Shown here piece by piece: positions 1 to 9,985 of a stretch of 64,000 bases of DNA. Position numbers and translations under genes: made by a program. The notes beneath the pieces were generated by a model that worked only from the letters and a program-made list of their open reading frames with translations, was not told the origin of the DNA and searched no databases. Origin of the DNA: an uncultured Carboxylicivirga sp. (GTDB lineage Bacteria > Bacteroidota > Bacteroidia > Bacteroidales > Marinilabiliaceae). Numbering within the stretch: the stretch's first letter is position 1; each line of letters starts with the position of its first letter. The stretch covers positions 5,712,724 through 5,776,723 of the forward strand of contig NZ_OY764327.1 in NCBI RefSeq assembly GCF_963668385.1. The letters run 5' to 3'.

Positions 1-1055
1 TTAAGATATTCAGGAACTTTATTTTTAATGCTTATCTCTTTCTTTGCAGCTGCTTGCATCAGAACCTGCAGCTCTTTATCCACGGCCAACTTCGCTGATA
101 GCATTTGTGGTTCAAATACAATATTCTTACTCTGAGCTCGAGCCCAAATCAACAGATCGTCGAGCAAGTTATGAATATTTTTAATACAGCTATTGATAGT
201 TTTTAAATAGGTATGACGTTCCTTTTCTTCAATAGTCTGATCAGCCAACAATACATCTGAAAGTCCCCAAATAGCGCCAATCGGATTTTTTAAATCGTGA
301 GCGATGATCCCTAAAAAACGATCTTTTGTTGCATTGCTTTTATTGAGTTCATCGTTCTTTTTTTGGATCTCTTCTTTAATAATTAAAGCCTCATCAGCTC
401 TTTTTTTAAGCTCACTGTTACTAACTAAGCTATTTTCATAAAGCACTTTGGTTTTAGCTTCCTCGCATTTTAATAAATAATTTGCCCTAAACAACTTAAA
501 ACGAAGCTGATACTGAATACGATTTATAGCAAAGCCTACAAAAGCAATGGGGTATATATCAGCCAATACCAAAAACTCGTTCGAACTTGGTTTACCAATC
601 GTATATAGTGCAACTGAAAAAAGAATAATCGGAATAGAGTATATCAAACTGGTTGTTCTGATGCTTAGCTTTATATCTAACGATATTAAAAAGATAACTA
701 ATACGGTACCTGTAACACTAGGGGCCAAAGCAGAGTCATGCAGGTGTATCAATACCCTTGCATACATCATTAATTGTAACGAAAGATATCCTAAAATATA
801 TAAGACCTTTTTAAGTTGGCATACATTATTTCGAAAAAAAAGATGAATTAACAAAATAAGGGAAAGTATCGCTAATGAAGGAATACGTGTATATAAACCC
901 ATGATATCACGCCTTACAATCCAATCGGAATATGAGTAATATAAAAGTACAGCAATTGCTATACCAATAATTAAGGTCAGATTCTTTTTATAGATATGAC
1001 CTAAATAATCTTCAAAATCATTTTTTAGCTTACTAGCCTCAATAGTATTATTCAT
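1..1055 (-). CDS. Sensor histidine kinase, partial (3' end outside window)
   Basis: The reading frame is open from an ATG at 1055 to the window edge (351 codons), so the C-terminal ATPase domain is missing only because the window ends. The first half is hydrophobic, with about six membrane segments between residues 17 and 190 and no obvious periplasmic domain. A short coiled-coil linker follows, then a dimerisation/phosphoacceptor helix with the H-box FLGIIAHDLKNPIG, whose His is the likely phosphorylation site. The HDLKNP form is typical of Bacteroidota kinases related to the HisKA family. No response regulator is visible next to it in the window. The 5' untranslated side (1056-1263) carries the terminator of the neighbouring operon, so this gene is transcribed separately. 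The kinase class is clear; the signal is unknown. Confidence 0.88.
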   Translation of the reverse strand, partial: MNNTIEASKLKNDFEDYLGHIYKKNLTLIIGIAIAVLLYYSYSDWIVRRDIMGLYTRIPSLAILSLILLIHLFFRNNVCQLKKVLYILGYLSLQLMMYARVLIHLHDSALAPSVTGTVLVIFLISLDIKLSIRTTSLIYSIPIILFSVALYTIGKPSSNEFLVLADIYPIAFVGFAINRIQYQLRFKLFRANYLLKCEEAKTKVLYENSLVSNSELKKRADEALIIKEEIQKKNDELNKSNATKDRFLGIIAHDLKNPIGAIWGLSDVLLADQTIEEKERHTYLKTINSCIKNIHNLLDDLLIWARAQSKNIVFEPQMLSAKLAVDKELQVLMQAAAKKEISIKNKVPEYL

Positions 1056-1211
1056 TATTCATTTCCCTTTATCCCTTGGTACTTTTCTGAAAAAAGCCAA
1101 ATGATATTGCCTAAATACATTTATCTGAAGTATGGTAATTGGGCTGGACAAATATAGAAATGATATACAACTATCAAAAACAAAGCCTTCAAGTATAGTA
1201 TTTTAAATACA

Positions 1212-1242
1212 CAAAAAAAGGGAGCCCGTTATTGACTCCCTC
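1212..1242 (-). terminator. Rho-independent terminator of the M16-SusCD operon
   Basis: On the minus strand a GGGAG/CTCCC hairpin sits about 20 bases after the stop of the lipoprotein gene at 1264 and is followed by a run of seven T. This closes the five-gene operon. Confidence 0.85.
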
Positions 1243-1263
1243 CTGTTAGAATAGTGTCTAATG

Positions 1264-1971
1264 TTATTCTGTTACTTCTGTAAAGATGTATTTAGAAACG
1301 CCATAATCTTCGCTGGTTACTTCTACTGTTAGCGTACCATCTTCGTTTAAGTAAATTTTATCGCTATTACCTTCAATTAGTTTTCGTTGGGATAATACTA
1401 AATCATCATATGATAATGAAGAAAAATTACTTGCCGAAATAGATAAGATAGACTCACCTGTTGTTTCATCCACAATATCTTCAATTTCTTTATCATCTGC
1501 AGCAAATGGAGCAGCTACTACTCTACGAATAGTAGCGATATAATATTCTTGAGTGTCATATAAGAAACCTGTCTCGAAACCAGCTATTGCATCCTGAAAG
1601 GCAATTAACCTTGCTTCTAACTCTTCTTCTGGTACATTTAAAGCTACATTCACTTTATCTTCACCACCTTCTTCTGTAAACGAAACAACTAATCCAAAAT
1701 TCTTTGATTGCTCTGCTTTTACTATGGTTGTCAAAGCCAAATATCCGTTATCTGTTTGCGAAGCCGCTAGCATATCATCTGAAGGCTGAAACTCTTTATA
1801 AGACCATTCTTTTGAGGTAATCTCATCATAATTTGCCGAAATAGTAGCCAATAATTCTTCCGTTTGTTTTGCTTCTTGTTCTTCCGGAGTCAACTCATCA
1901 TCACTCGAACAAGATGTAAAAGAAATAGTAGCTCCCAAAAACAAGGCTAATAATAACTTAATGCTTTTCAT
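1264..1971 (-). CDS. Lipoprotein of unknown function in SusCD locus
   Basis: 235 residues. The N-terminus is a lipoprotein signal peptide ending in a lipobox-like FTSC, followed by an acidic SSDDE stretch of the kind that marks surface-exposed lipoproteins in Bacteroidota. The mature part is acidic and has no motif I recognise. It is the last gene of the operon, 50 bases after the previous stop and just before a strong terminator. Accessory surface lipoproteins in this position often bind the substrate of the neighbouring SusCD pair; that role is inferred from context only. Confidence 0.8.
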   Translation of the reverse strand: MKSIKLLLALFLGATISFTSCSSDDELTPEEQEAKQTEELLATISANYDEITSKEWSYKEFQPSDDMLAASQTDNGYLALTTIVKAEQSKNFGLVVSFTEEGGEDKVNVALNVPEEELEARLIAFQDAIAGFETGFLYDTQEYYIATIRRVVAAPFAADDKEIEDIVDETTGESILSISASNFSSLSYDDLVLSQRKLIEGNSDKIYLNEDGTLTVEVTSEDYGVSKYIFTEVTE

Positions 1972-2021
1972 AATTACTTTTTTAATATAGGTTAATATTC
2001 TGTGATATAAATTTTACTTTT

Positions 2022-2525
2022 CTAATTTTGAAACGAATAGGTTTTGAAACGCTTCTGGCGTTCTTCATTTTCTTTTTTGGCACCATACATACCTGCAATA
2101 ACATTATCGTTATCCACAGCAACTATGCGAATAGCCAACTTATATTCGCTAATATCTTCCAATGGTATATCGAGTGCTTCTACAGTATATGTACCGTAGT
2201 TTTTACCTGCTTCAATTACAACTGTATACTGAAAACGAAAATTCACATCCTCCTCTCCAATGGTTTCTTCATCTACAATTTCAAGCAATACTGATAAATC
2301 CTCTTGTAACACATGACTTAATACCAGACTATCTTTAAATACTCCGGCTTGCTCGGTTTGATTATTACCTGCATCAATTCCTATATTTACCGATGCTTGT
2401 TCTGAACTTAAACTAACAAATGGATTTCCGTTGTAAGTTTTATCAGCCGTAATATTTTCGTATGGATGCTCGCACGATACCAAACAACACATCATTGCTA
2501 AAACTAATACTACATTATTCTTCAT
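2022..2525 (-). CDS. Lipoprotein, DUF4843-like
   Basis: 167 residues with a lipoprotein signal (CCLVSCEHP, Cys about residue 19). The mature part looks like a single beta-sandwich, with a YTVVIEAGKNYGTYTV pattern that resembles the DUF4843 family commonly found after RagB/SusD genes in putative peptide-uptake loci. That family assignment is from memory of the pattern, not from a search. It starts 3 bases after the SusD stop, so it is co-translated with it. Probably a surface or periplasmic accessory lipoprotein of the SusCD complex. Confidence 0.75.
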   Translation of the reverse strand: MKNNVVLVLAMMCCLVSCEHPYENITADKTYNGNPFVSLSSEQASVNIGIDAGNNQTEQAGVFKDSLVLSHVLQEDLSVLLEIVDEETIGEEDVNFRFQYTVVIEAGKNYGTYTVEALDIPLEDISEYKLAIRIVAVDNDNVIAGMYGAKKENEERQKRFKTYSFQN

Positions 2526-2528
2526 CTC

Positions 2529-3881
2529 TTAATCGATATAGGGGTTAGAATTAGTTTCTTCTTTAGGCACATTCCAAATATATAATGGTGAATTGGGTGA
2601 TAGCACATTGCCATTGCTTCGTTGTACCACAATATTTAATTGACTCGACAGGCGCTTTAAATCATAAAAGCGTAATCCTTCGGTAAATAATTCTCTTCGG
2701 CGTTCTTGCTGTATCTGTGTTAAATCAGGTGCAGTCTGTAACAAACTGGCTCCTCGTTTCTGGCGCAATATATTGATCACACGCAATGCTTCCGAAGGAT
2801 TGGATTCTAATACCGATTCGGCATAAATTAAATATTGCTCGGCCAAACGGAAGTGTTTATAATTCAGATTTCGGTCAACTACACTATTGCGTTCGTTTAC
2901 CGGCACAATATATTTGTATGGCATCTGAGAAGAATTGATATAATTCTCATCCTTACGAATATCGCCTTCTTCGAAACTATCAATAAAATATTGACTTAAT
3001 CGCACACTATTATTCTCATATATCTCATGATAATCAATCAAATCGGCATCATCGGTATCGCTTAAATCATGGGTCATAAATATGACTTCCTTATTCAACG
3101 AACCAAACTGATCTTCCCAAAGCATCCAATAATTTTCTTTATCTAATAACTCAGTATTAATAAAATGACCCGAAGCCTCTCTGGCCGTTTCGTAATCTGA
3201 AATAAACAATGCTACTCTTGCTTGTAAAGCCCATATAGCTTTCGTACCAAATTCGTAATTCGATGAAGCACTATAATCACTTTCTGATAATAAACTTTCA
3301 GCCTGATTTAAATCGGAATAAATTTGCCCATATACTTTCTCTAAAGATGATTTTGGCAAATATTCCAATGTAAGGTGCAGTTTAAGAGGAATACCATCCT
3401 CATTACCATTACTACCATCATAGCGTGCTGCATACACTTGAACGGTATTAAATAAACTCCAGGCTCTTACTCCCAATGCCTGTGCGTATATCTGGTCCAT
3501 TTCATCTTGCTCTTCCTGAGTAGAAACCGGCACAGTGGTATAATTATCGATTAATACATTAGCTCGTGAAATTATCTGATACTGATAAGTCCATATATAT
3601 GGCTGAGGTTGTGTTTTATAGTCCCAATTATAAATAAGATAATTTGATTCGGCATAACCAGGAATTACACTTTCAAAATCATCGGATGCAAAGTCGGTTG
3701 TTTGCATATTCATTACTGATGATGTAAGGGTAAGATACAAGTTATTTAAAGCCATTTGATATGACTCAACATCATTAAAGGCTTGTTCTTGCGATACTAC
3801 ATCTTCAGGGGTAATATCAAGCAACGAACAAGACGAAAACAATCCTAAGCCAATCATTAAAATTGATATATTTCGTATCAT
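2529..3881 (-). CDS. RagB/SusD family nutrient-binding lipoprotein
   Basis: 450 residues from the ATG at 3881. I prefer this start to the ATG at 3905, which lies inside the SusC gene, because 3881 gives a clean lipoprotein signal (SILMIGLGLFSSC) and sits 10 bases after the SusC stop. Hallmarks of SusD are the N-terminal DITPEDVVSQEQAF, the helical repeat region, the late motif YRLAEQYLIYAESVL-like stretch, and the C-terminal NILRQKRGA, ERRRELFTEGLRFYDLKR and final YIWNVPKEE-N-NPYID. SusD proteins form the lid over a SusC channel and bind substrate at the cell surface. With an M16 peptidase in the operon, oligopeptides are a more likely substrate than glycans; this is inference. Confidence 0.93.
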   Translation of the reverse strand: MIRNISILMIGLGLFSSCSLLDITPEDVVSQEQAFNDVESYQMALNNLYLTLTSSVMNMQTTDFASDDFESVIPGYAESNYLIYNWDYKTQPQPYIWTYQYQIISRANVLIDNYTTVPVSTQEEQDEMDQIYAQALGVRAWSLFNTVQVYAARYDGSNGNEDGIPLKLHLTLEYLPKSSLEKVYGQIYSDLNQAESLLSESDYSASSNYEFGTKAIWALQARVALFISDYETAREASGHFINTELLDKENYWMLWEDQFGSLNKEVIFMTHDLSDTDDADLIDYHEIYENNSVRLSQYFIDSFEEGDIRKDENYINSSQMPYKYIVPVNERNSVVDRNLNYKHFRLAEQYLIYAESVLESNPSEALRVINILRQKRGASLLQTAPDLTQIQQERRRELFTEGLRFYDLKRLSSQLNIVVQRSNGNVLSPNSPLYIWNVPKEETNSNPYID

Positions 3882-3891
3882 AGTTATTTTA

Positions 3892-6800
3892 TTAAAAAGT
3901 AACATCTATTCCCAGGGTAAATGATTTCGGCAAAGGTTGACCTACCCCGGTAATTTCAGGATCGATACCTTCGTACCCGGTTATAGTCAATAGATTATTT
4001 GCCTGAGCTGTTATCTTTAATGATTCAACACCTTTTAGCTTCAGCTGCTCACCTAAATTGTATCTGACAATAATATTTTTCCATCGTATGTAGGATGCAT
4101 TTTCGACAAAAAGTGAATTAACGTTTGTGTCAGAAAAAAACTTCGGATAAGGCAATGATTTTTCGTCGCCAGGCTTTAACCAGATATCATCCATAAATCC
4201 GGCATATGGCACCTCACCATTTTTAACATTCCTAATCATGCGAGCTTTTAAGCTATTGTAGTTTACTCCTCCCCATGCGTATGTAAATAAGGTTGACACC
4301 TCAATATTCTGATAATTAAAAACATTAGTAAAACCTCCTGTTACCGGATGTGTATATGTACCAAAACCGGTCATCTGAGGAGCAACACCTCCTGCTACCA
4401 GGTTGTTGTTTTCATCATAATACAGCGGCATACCATTAACAGGATTAACACCAGCCCAATGTTTAACATAGGCTGAGTTGATAGCTTCGCCTACACTAAA
4501 ATATCCTTCATCCCCTACCTTAATTTCATCTTGCAAATACAAATCAGTTATTTCATTTTGGTTATAAGCAAAATTCAGGCTTGATGTCCAACGAAAATAA
4601 GCTGTACGAATAGGTACTGCACTCAATTGCAACTCAACTCCTTGATTTTGTAACTGTCCGATATTACGTAGTAACGATGAATATCCGTTTGATGCCGGTA
4701 TATCAACTGTTGCCAGCAAGTCATCGGTTTGTTTGATGTATCCTTCAATAGTACCATAGATTCGATGTTTGAGCAAACCAAAATCGAGGGCTACACTCCA
4801 TTGTTTGGCACGTTCGAATTTGAGATCTGAATTCCAGAATTCTACCAGATTGATAACTCGATTACCCATGTAGGTATTGCTATTAGTGAAATTATAGAAT
4901 GGTAATCCTAAAGTTTGACGAATACCTCCTGAATTGTAATTTACACCATATGAAGCTCTCAATTTAAACTGATCAACCAAAGTGATATTTGAAAACCATT
5001 CTTCTTTTTGAATATTCCATGCTGCACCAACACCCCAAGCTGGAACAAAACGTTTATCTTCAGGAAGAATTGATGATCCATCGTATCGGAACGAACCTGT
5101 TAAGTTGTATTTTGAGTTAAAATTATAATTACCTCTTGTATAAAATCCCAACAAAGCATCGCGATATTTAGATGTTGCAATAGTAGCCTGAGGATTAGCT
5201 CCTATTTCAGGATCGACTTTTTCAGATATACCAATACTATTAAAGCCAAAGCCCCAGCTTTTGGTATGGATATATTCCGATCCGCCACTTAAGGCAAAAG
5301 AATGATCACCAAGATGCTTATTGTAATCAAAGCTAAGGTTAACTCTAGAAATTAGCGATTTGGACTCATTTTTAGCAAAAGCACCTTCTCCTTTAATTTT
5401 GCCAGCGGCTTCAACAATACTATTCGCAAGAGTAACGCTATTGTTTTCGCCATCACTATAAGTAATACCACCTTTTGCATTTAGGTTTAAACCTTCGAAT
5501 ACCGTCCAGTTTAAATTGGTATTTAAATCCAACCTCCAGGTAGTTAACTCCGAATATCGATTATTCAATTCATCAAATGGATCTTCGAAATACTGTCCAT
5601 TAATAGATACAGGATCGCGTGCAATGAAATCAGTAGTAGCTACTGTTTCGTATGGTTGCAAAGTATAAATTAAACTTGCTGGCGAAGTGGCAGATTTGGA
5701 GCTTTTACTACGCCCGATAGAAGAGTCGAAACCTATGGCCACGTCATCGTTTAAATTATGATCAAGATTGAAACGTGTAGTAAAACGATTTGCCCACGAT
5801 CTTTCGTATCCCCCTTCTTCATCATAGTAACTCGTTGATAAATAATAACGAGTATCATCAACCCCACCAGACATGCTTAACTGTAAATCTTTTACCTGAG
5901 CAATACGAGATAGTTCTTTTAACCAATTGGTATTAACCGATTCTAATTCGCGATATCGCTTATTTTTGATGTATATCTCCTCTTCAGAGTCGGTTGATGT
6001 TGGAGAATAGATGTATCCTAACCCAGATACAATTTCTAATTCTCGCTCTAAAGCCAGCTTCTCAGCAGAGCCCATCAAACTGATTCCGCCTAATCCTGAA
6101 ATTGGTTTTACAGTATGTTGATATCGCACATTGTATTGGGTTTTTCCAACAATACCTCTTTTAGTCTTAATTTCGATTACACCATTTGCACCCCTTGTAC
6201 CGTATTCAACCGTTGATAATCCATCTTTCAACACTCGAATATCCACAATATCATCAGGATTAATGGTATTAAAAACATCTGATGAAATAGGTGATCCATT
6301 CAAAATATATAAAGGTTCGTTGGCACGGTTAGCTGATTCTAACTCAGCATCATCTTTTGCTCGAATTCCTAAGGAATTATTCCCCCTGATACGGATGGTT
6401 GATTTCTCGCCAGGCTCACCAGTTGACTGAATGGCCAAACCAGCCACTTGCCCTTGTAATAACTGATCGAACGATGCAGCAGGTGTTCCGGCTGAAAAAA
6501 CTTTAGTATCGATTTTTCCAACCGAACCAGTAATGGTTCTTACATCTTTTTGATTTTCACCAAATACAACAACTGCATCTAAATCATGCACCATTGGTTC
6601 TAATTGAACATCAATTATTGCTCTGTCCCCCACGGTAATTTCCTGAAGTTCATATCCCAAATACGAAAACTGCAAAACACTTTCGGGTACTAAACCTCCA
6701 AAGTGATAATGGCCTTCATAATCGGTTATCACACCTGATGTGGTATTTTTCAGAAAAATACTAACGCCAATTAAGCTCTCTCCTGTTGAAGCATCAGTAA

Positions 6801-6894
6801 CAATTCCCTCTATAGTTCGCCCCACTTGTCCACTAATAGAGATGCTACTAAAACCAACAATTAAGAACAATAATATTTGCTTCATTAATTTCAT
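3892..6894 (-). CDS. SusC/RagA family TonB-linked outer-membrane transporter
   Basis: About 1000 residues. The frame extends upstream to a TTG at 6912, but the ATG at 6894 (MKLMKQ) gives a normal signal peptide and is the better start. Domain order: signal peptide (1-23), carboxypeptidase-like regulatory domain (about 24-105, GIVTDASTGESLIGVSI), plug (about 115-245, with LLQGQVAGLAIQS, IRIRGNNSLG, PLYILNGSPI, ILKDGLSTVEYGTRGANGVIEI), then a 22-strand-type barrel ending in the aromatic FTLGIDVTF. All three expected parts are present, in contrast to the receptor at 18807. It imports substrate captured by the downstream SusD, with energy from TonB. Confidence 0.95.
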   Translation of the reverse strand: MKLMKQILLFLIVGFSSISISGQVGRTIEGIVTDASTGESLIGVSIFLKNTTSGVITDYEGHYHFGGLVPESVLQFSYLGYELQEITVGDRAIIDVQLEPMVHDLDAVVVFGENQKDVRTITGSVGKIDTKVFSAGTPAASFDQLLQGQVAGLAIQSTGEPGEKSTIRIRGNNSLGIRAKDDAELESANRANEPLYILNGSPISSDVFNTINPDDIVDIRVLKDGLSTVEYGTRGANGVIEIKTKRGIVGKTQYNVRYQHTVKPISGLGGISLMGSAEKLALERELEIVSGLGYIYSPTSTDSEEEIYIKNKRYRELESVNTNWLKELSRIAQVKDLQLSMSGGVDDTRYYLSTSYYDEEGGYERSWANRFTTRFNLDHNLNDDVAIGFDSSIGRSKSSKSATSPASLIYTLQPYETVATTDFIARDPVSINGQYFEDPFDELNNRYSELTTWRLDLNTNLNWTVFEGLNLNAKGGITYSDGENNSVTLANSIVEAAGKIKGEGAFAKNESKSLISRVNLSFDYNKHLGDHSFALSGGSEYIHTKSWGFGFNSIGISEKVDPEIGANPQATIATSKYRDALLGFYTRGNYNFNSKYNLTGSFRYDGSSILPEDKRFVPAWGVGAAWNIQKEEWFSNITLVDQFKLRASYGVNYNSGGIRQTLGLPFYNFTNSNTYMGNRVINLVEFWNSDLKFERAKQWSVALDFGLLKHRIYGTIEGYIKQTDDLLATVDIPASNGYSSLLRNIGQLQNQGVELQLSAVPIRTAYFRWTSSLNFAYNQNEITDLYLQDEIKVGDEGYFSVGEAINSAYVKHWAGVNPVNGMPLYYDENNNLVAGGVAPQMTGFGTYTHPVTGGFTNVFNYQNIEVSTLFTYAWGGVNYNSLKARMIRNVKNGEVPYAGFMDDIWLKPGDEKSLPYPKFFSDTNVNSLFVENASYIRWKNIIVRYNLGEQLKLKGVESLKITAQANNLLTITGYEGIDPEITGVGQPLPKSFTLGIDVTF

Positions 6895-6930
6895 TCTCTT
6901 ATTCTTCACCAATTACAATACTATCTAATT

Positions 6931-9738
6931 CTATAACTCCTCTGGACTTAGAATAAACTCAAGATGCTTTGATTTATCTAAGTATTTTCGAGCCAGTTTG
7001 CTTAATTGCTTTGCTGTAACATTGTTAATCTGCTCCTCATAGCTCTCAAGATCTTTTTCATCTTCCCCCCTTGTCCACTGATCTTCCAAAACTCTTCGCC
7101 AATAACCATTTGTATTTAACGAACCTTTCCTGTTTTTAAGCCATGCTTTCTTTACCTTGTCAAGATTAGTTTCCTCTATTTGAATTTTCATCTTATCGAT
7201 TTCGCCAAAAGTTGCTTGCAATAATGTATCAAGGTTAGCTGGAGAACACGTAAAATATATATCCATTCGATAATGCATGTACGGACGCTGCAGTACATTT
7301 GATGAGGCAAATGGAGAATAAACACCTCCAATCTCTTCGCGCAATTTTTGATTTAATCGTATTGTCAAAATATCGCTCAACAGCCCCATCTCAATTCTTG
7401 CCCTTTGTGTATCTTTATATTTCCCCGTAAAACGAATTAAGGCTTTTGCTTTTTCAACACGATTTTTAGGAAAATCATACCGATGTTCGCCTTTAGGAGG
7501 ACGTATACCGTAATCCTTATATTTAGTTACAATTTTATTACCAGGTAAACTTCCTAAATACTGGGTTAGTAGAGGCTTAATTGAATCCACATCAAAACTA
7601 CCCACAATAAAAAAGCGTGATCCGTTGGCTGAACTATAACGCGATGTATAAAAATCAAAGGCTTTATCAAGATCAATCTCATCCAATTCTTCGGGTGTTA
7701 ATAAGGTTGCTGTACGCGGGCTGTTCTGCATCATTACCTTATTAACTCCATCGGTAAAATACGAATCGGGATTATTTAAAGCATTTTTATTGTACTCTTT
7801 TTTGTTTTCTATGAAGTGATGGAATTGATCAACATCTTTACGCGGCTGTGTGTAGGTTAAATATGTTAACTGCATCAATGTCTCAAAATCAGTTTTTGAT
7901 GAAAAACCAGTTACTCCTTCAGTATATCTGTGAATATAAGGTGCAACATAAACCTGTTTGCCAGAATTAATCCGTTCGAGTTCCAAAGCACTAAAATTGG
8001 CTAATCCTCCTTGCGAAACCAATAATGCAGCCATCGAGGCATTATTAAATTGATTGGTTGAAGCCAATGAATAACCACCTTCTCGCATTGACGAGAATCT
8101 GATTTCATCGCTTTTAAAATTAGTTGGTTTTAAGGCAACGCTTACTCCGTTATCAAACTCTATGGTAGTAATTCCCATCTCCTCCGAGTACGTCTCTTGT
8201 TTAATTATTCCTGCTTCAGGAATAGTATCCATCAATGTGTCTGAAACCTCAAATTCTTTATATGGTTCAAGTTTTTCCTCTTTACTATTATTGATAACAC
8301 TTAATAACTCCTCTTGTGTTGGTGTGATACTATTTTCGGGTGCTGTAACAATAATGATTTGATTCTTCTTCGAAAAATCGATATACTCATTTACTAAATT
8401 CTGAATATCAGTTAAAGAGATTTCGTCCAACACTTGTTCAATAAATTGTGCTTTAAATGATAAGCTGGAATTTTCTTCGCCATAAATAATATGGTTTGTA
8501 ATAGCCTCCATAATATCACCCGATTGCAATTTGTCTTCTTCACTAGCCATGCGTTTATAATCGTTACCAAGAATTTCCTTCTTACGATCTAACTCCGCTT
8601 GTGTAAAACCATATTCTTTAATTCGAAGCAATTCGCGCAACAAGCCCTGAGTACCTTCAATAATCTGATCGCTCTTGGTTGTTACAATCGACATGTAACG
8701 ATCAGTATTTCCTGCTGCACTAGTAGCATACGATTGTGCATACATATAAGGAGCCTCCTTTTGCTGTGCTACATCTGTCAGCCTTTGATTCACCATATAT
8801 GTATAAATAATATTCTCCACACTTCGCTTAAGATCCTTCAGTGTTTTTTCCTCTCGATGGGGAAACTTATGAATGAGCTTTACCGATGTACTGGTTATTT
8901 CTTTATCCTTTATAATTGCAATTTTCGTTGAATCCTGAAGAGGAACGGTGTAGTATTGACGCTCTGGTGCATTCTTGGGATTTTGTATCGATCCGAATAT
9001 ATTATTAATACGTTGCTCAATATCTGCCTGATCAAAGTCGCCTACAACAACTAAGCTGGCTAAATTAGGACGATACCACGATCGATAAAACTTTCGAAGT
9101 TCTTCGTCGTTTCCTTTTTTAGTCACCACATCCATTAAACCAATAGGCATGCGCTCCAAGTAACGCGAATTATTATAAAGCAATGGATACATTGCCTCTT
9201 TTAAGCGCTGATTTAAACCAATTGTGGTACGCCATTCTTCTAAAATAATATTACGCTCATTATCTATCGCTTGTGTACTAAGCGTTAATCCAGAAAGGAT
9301 ATCGCCAAAAAATAAAAACGCATTGTCTAAAGTTTCTTTCTTGGCATTAGGTAGAGGTAACATATAAACCGTTTCGTCATATCCGGTATAAGCATTTACA
9401 TCTCCACCAAATTCAACTCCAATACTTTGTAAATAATCAATTAAGGTATATTCCGGAAAATGCTTGCTACCATTAAAAACCATGTGCTCCAGAAAATGAG
9501 CAAAACCACGTTGCTCTTCTGTTTCAAGAATAGAACCCGCTTTTATAATCATTCGCATTTGCACTTGGTTCTCAGGCAATGAATTTTTCTGTAAATAGCA
9601 TGTAAAACCATTATCCAAAGTTTTCTTAACTACTTTGGGATTCATTGGTATTGAACGATCGTAATTTACCTGTGCTTTAGTAAATATACAGAAGTGCCCA
9701 ACTAACAAAAGACTAATAAGTCGAAATGTAATATTCAT
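6931..9738 (-). CDS. M16 family zinc metallopeptidase, exported
   Basis: 935 residues from the ATG at 9738; the GTG at 9762 would add only eight residues before the signal peptide. The inverted zinc motif HxxEH is at residues 81-85 (HFLEH), followed about 75 residues later by the third ligand region ERNIILEEW. Two tandem M16 halves are present, the second lacking the zinc motif, as in pitrilysin and mitochondrial processing peptidase relatives. The product is probably periplasmic or surface-exposed and cleaves short peptides. It is the first gene of the operon, 36 bases before SusC, with a good promoter at 9790-9820. Its position suggests trimming of peptides taken up by SusCD. Confidence 0.93.
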   Translation of the reverse strand: MNITFRLISLLLVGHFCIFTKAQVNYDRSIPMNPKVVKKTLDNGFTCYLQKNSLPENQVQMRMIIKAGSILETEEQRGFAHFLEHMVFNGSKHFPEYTLIDYLQSIGVEFGGDVNAYTGYDETVYMLPLPNAKKETLDNAFLFFGDILSGLTLSTQAIDNERNIILEEWRTTIGLNQRLKEAMYPLLYNNSRYLERMPIGLMDVVTKKGNDEELRKFYRSWYRPNLASLVVVGDFDQADIEQRINNIFGSIQNPKNAPERQYYTVPLQDSTKIAIIKDKEITSTSVKLIHKFPHREEKTLKDLKRSVENIIYTYMVNQRLTDVAQQKEAPYMYAQSYATSAAGNTDRYMSIVTTKSDQIIEGTQGLLRELLRIKEYGFTQAELDRKKEILGNDYKRMASEEDKLQSGDIMEAITNHIIYGEENSSLSFKAQFIEQVLDEISLTDIQNLVNEYIDFSKKNQIIIVTAPENSITPTQEELLSVINNSKEEKLEPYKEFEVSDTLMDTIPEAGIIKQETYSEEMGITTIEFDNGVSVALKPTNFKSDEIRFSSMREGGYSLASTNQFNNASMAALLVSQGGLANFSALELERINSGKQVYVAPYIHRYTEGVTGFSSKTDFETLMQLTYLTYTQPRKDVDQFHHFIENKKEYNKNALNNPDSYFTDGVNKVMMQNSPRTATLLTPEELDEIDLDKAFDFYTSRYSSANGSRFFIVGSFDVDSIKPLLTQYLGSLPGNKIVTKYKDYGIRPPKGEHRYDFPKNRVEKAKALIRFTGKYKDTQRARIEMGLLSDILTIRLNQKLREEIGGVYSPFASSNVLQRPYMHYRMDIYFTCSPANLDTLLQATFGEIDKMKIQIEETNLDKVKKAWLKNRKGSLNTNGYWRRVLEDQWTRGEDEKDLESYEEQINNVTAKQLSKLARKYLDKSKHLEFILSPEEL

Positions 9739-9789
9739 GAACTGCAACAATTTGTAAAGCACAAGATTAGTTGCTTTTAGATGGTTTTA

Positions 9790-9820
9790 CAAAGGCATTT
9801 AAGTGAAATGAAAAAACAAG
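9790..9820 (-). promoter_or_regulatory. Bacteroidota-type promoter for M16-SusCD operon
   Basis: On the minus strand CTTG (9820-9817), a 19-base spacer and TGCCTTTG (9797-9790) match the Bacteroidota sigma consensus TTTG-N19-TAnnTTTG with one change in each box. Transcription would start near 9783, giving a leader of about 45 bases before the ATG at 9738. Confidence 0.55.
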
Positions 9821-9892
9821 GTAGTGAACTTGTAAAATAGATGAGTGAATAAAAAAGATGAAGTGTGTCTTTAAATTCTCAAACTACCTCAA

Positions 9893-9955
9893 TTGCACCC
9901 CATCAATAAAAATAACATCTTTACACTCCTGAAACACCCCTTTGCCAACACCCCT
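9893..9955 (-). repeat. Imperfect direct repeats of AGGGGTGTT upstream of M16 promoter
   Basis: On the minus strand AGGGGTGTT occurs twice exactly (9955-9947 and 9941-9933), followed by AGGAGTGTA (9930-9922) and GGGGTGCAA (9901-9893). They lie 73-135 bases upstream of the -33 box of the M16 operon promoter. The arrangement resembles a set of activator sites; the LytTR regulator encoded just upstream is a candidate, but the spacing (14, 11 and about 29 bases) is not the textbook LytTR period. Confidence 0.4.
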
Positions 9956-9985
9956 CAAGTACAATAAAGACATTCATAAAACACT

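Noticed and set aside
547-846. 99-codon plus-strand frame
   Set aside because: Antisense shadow of the membrane part of the histidine kinase at 1-1055.
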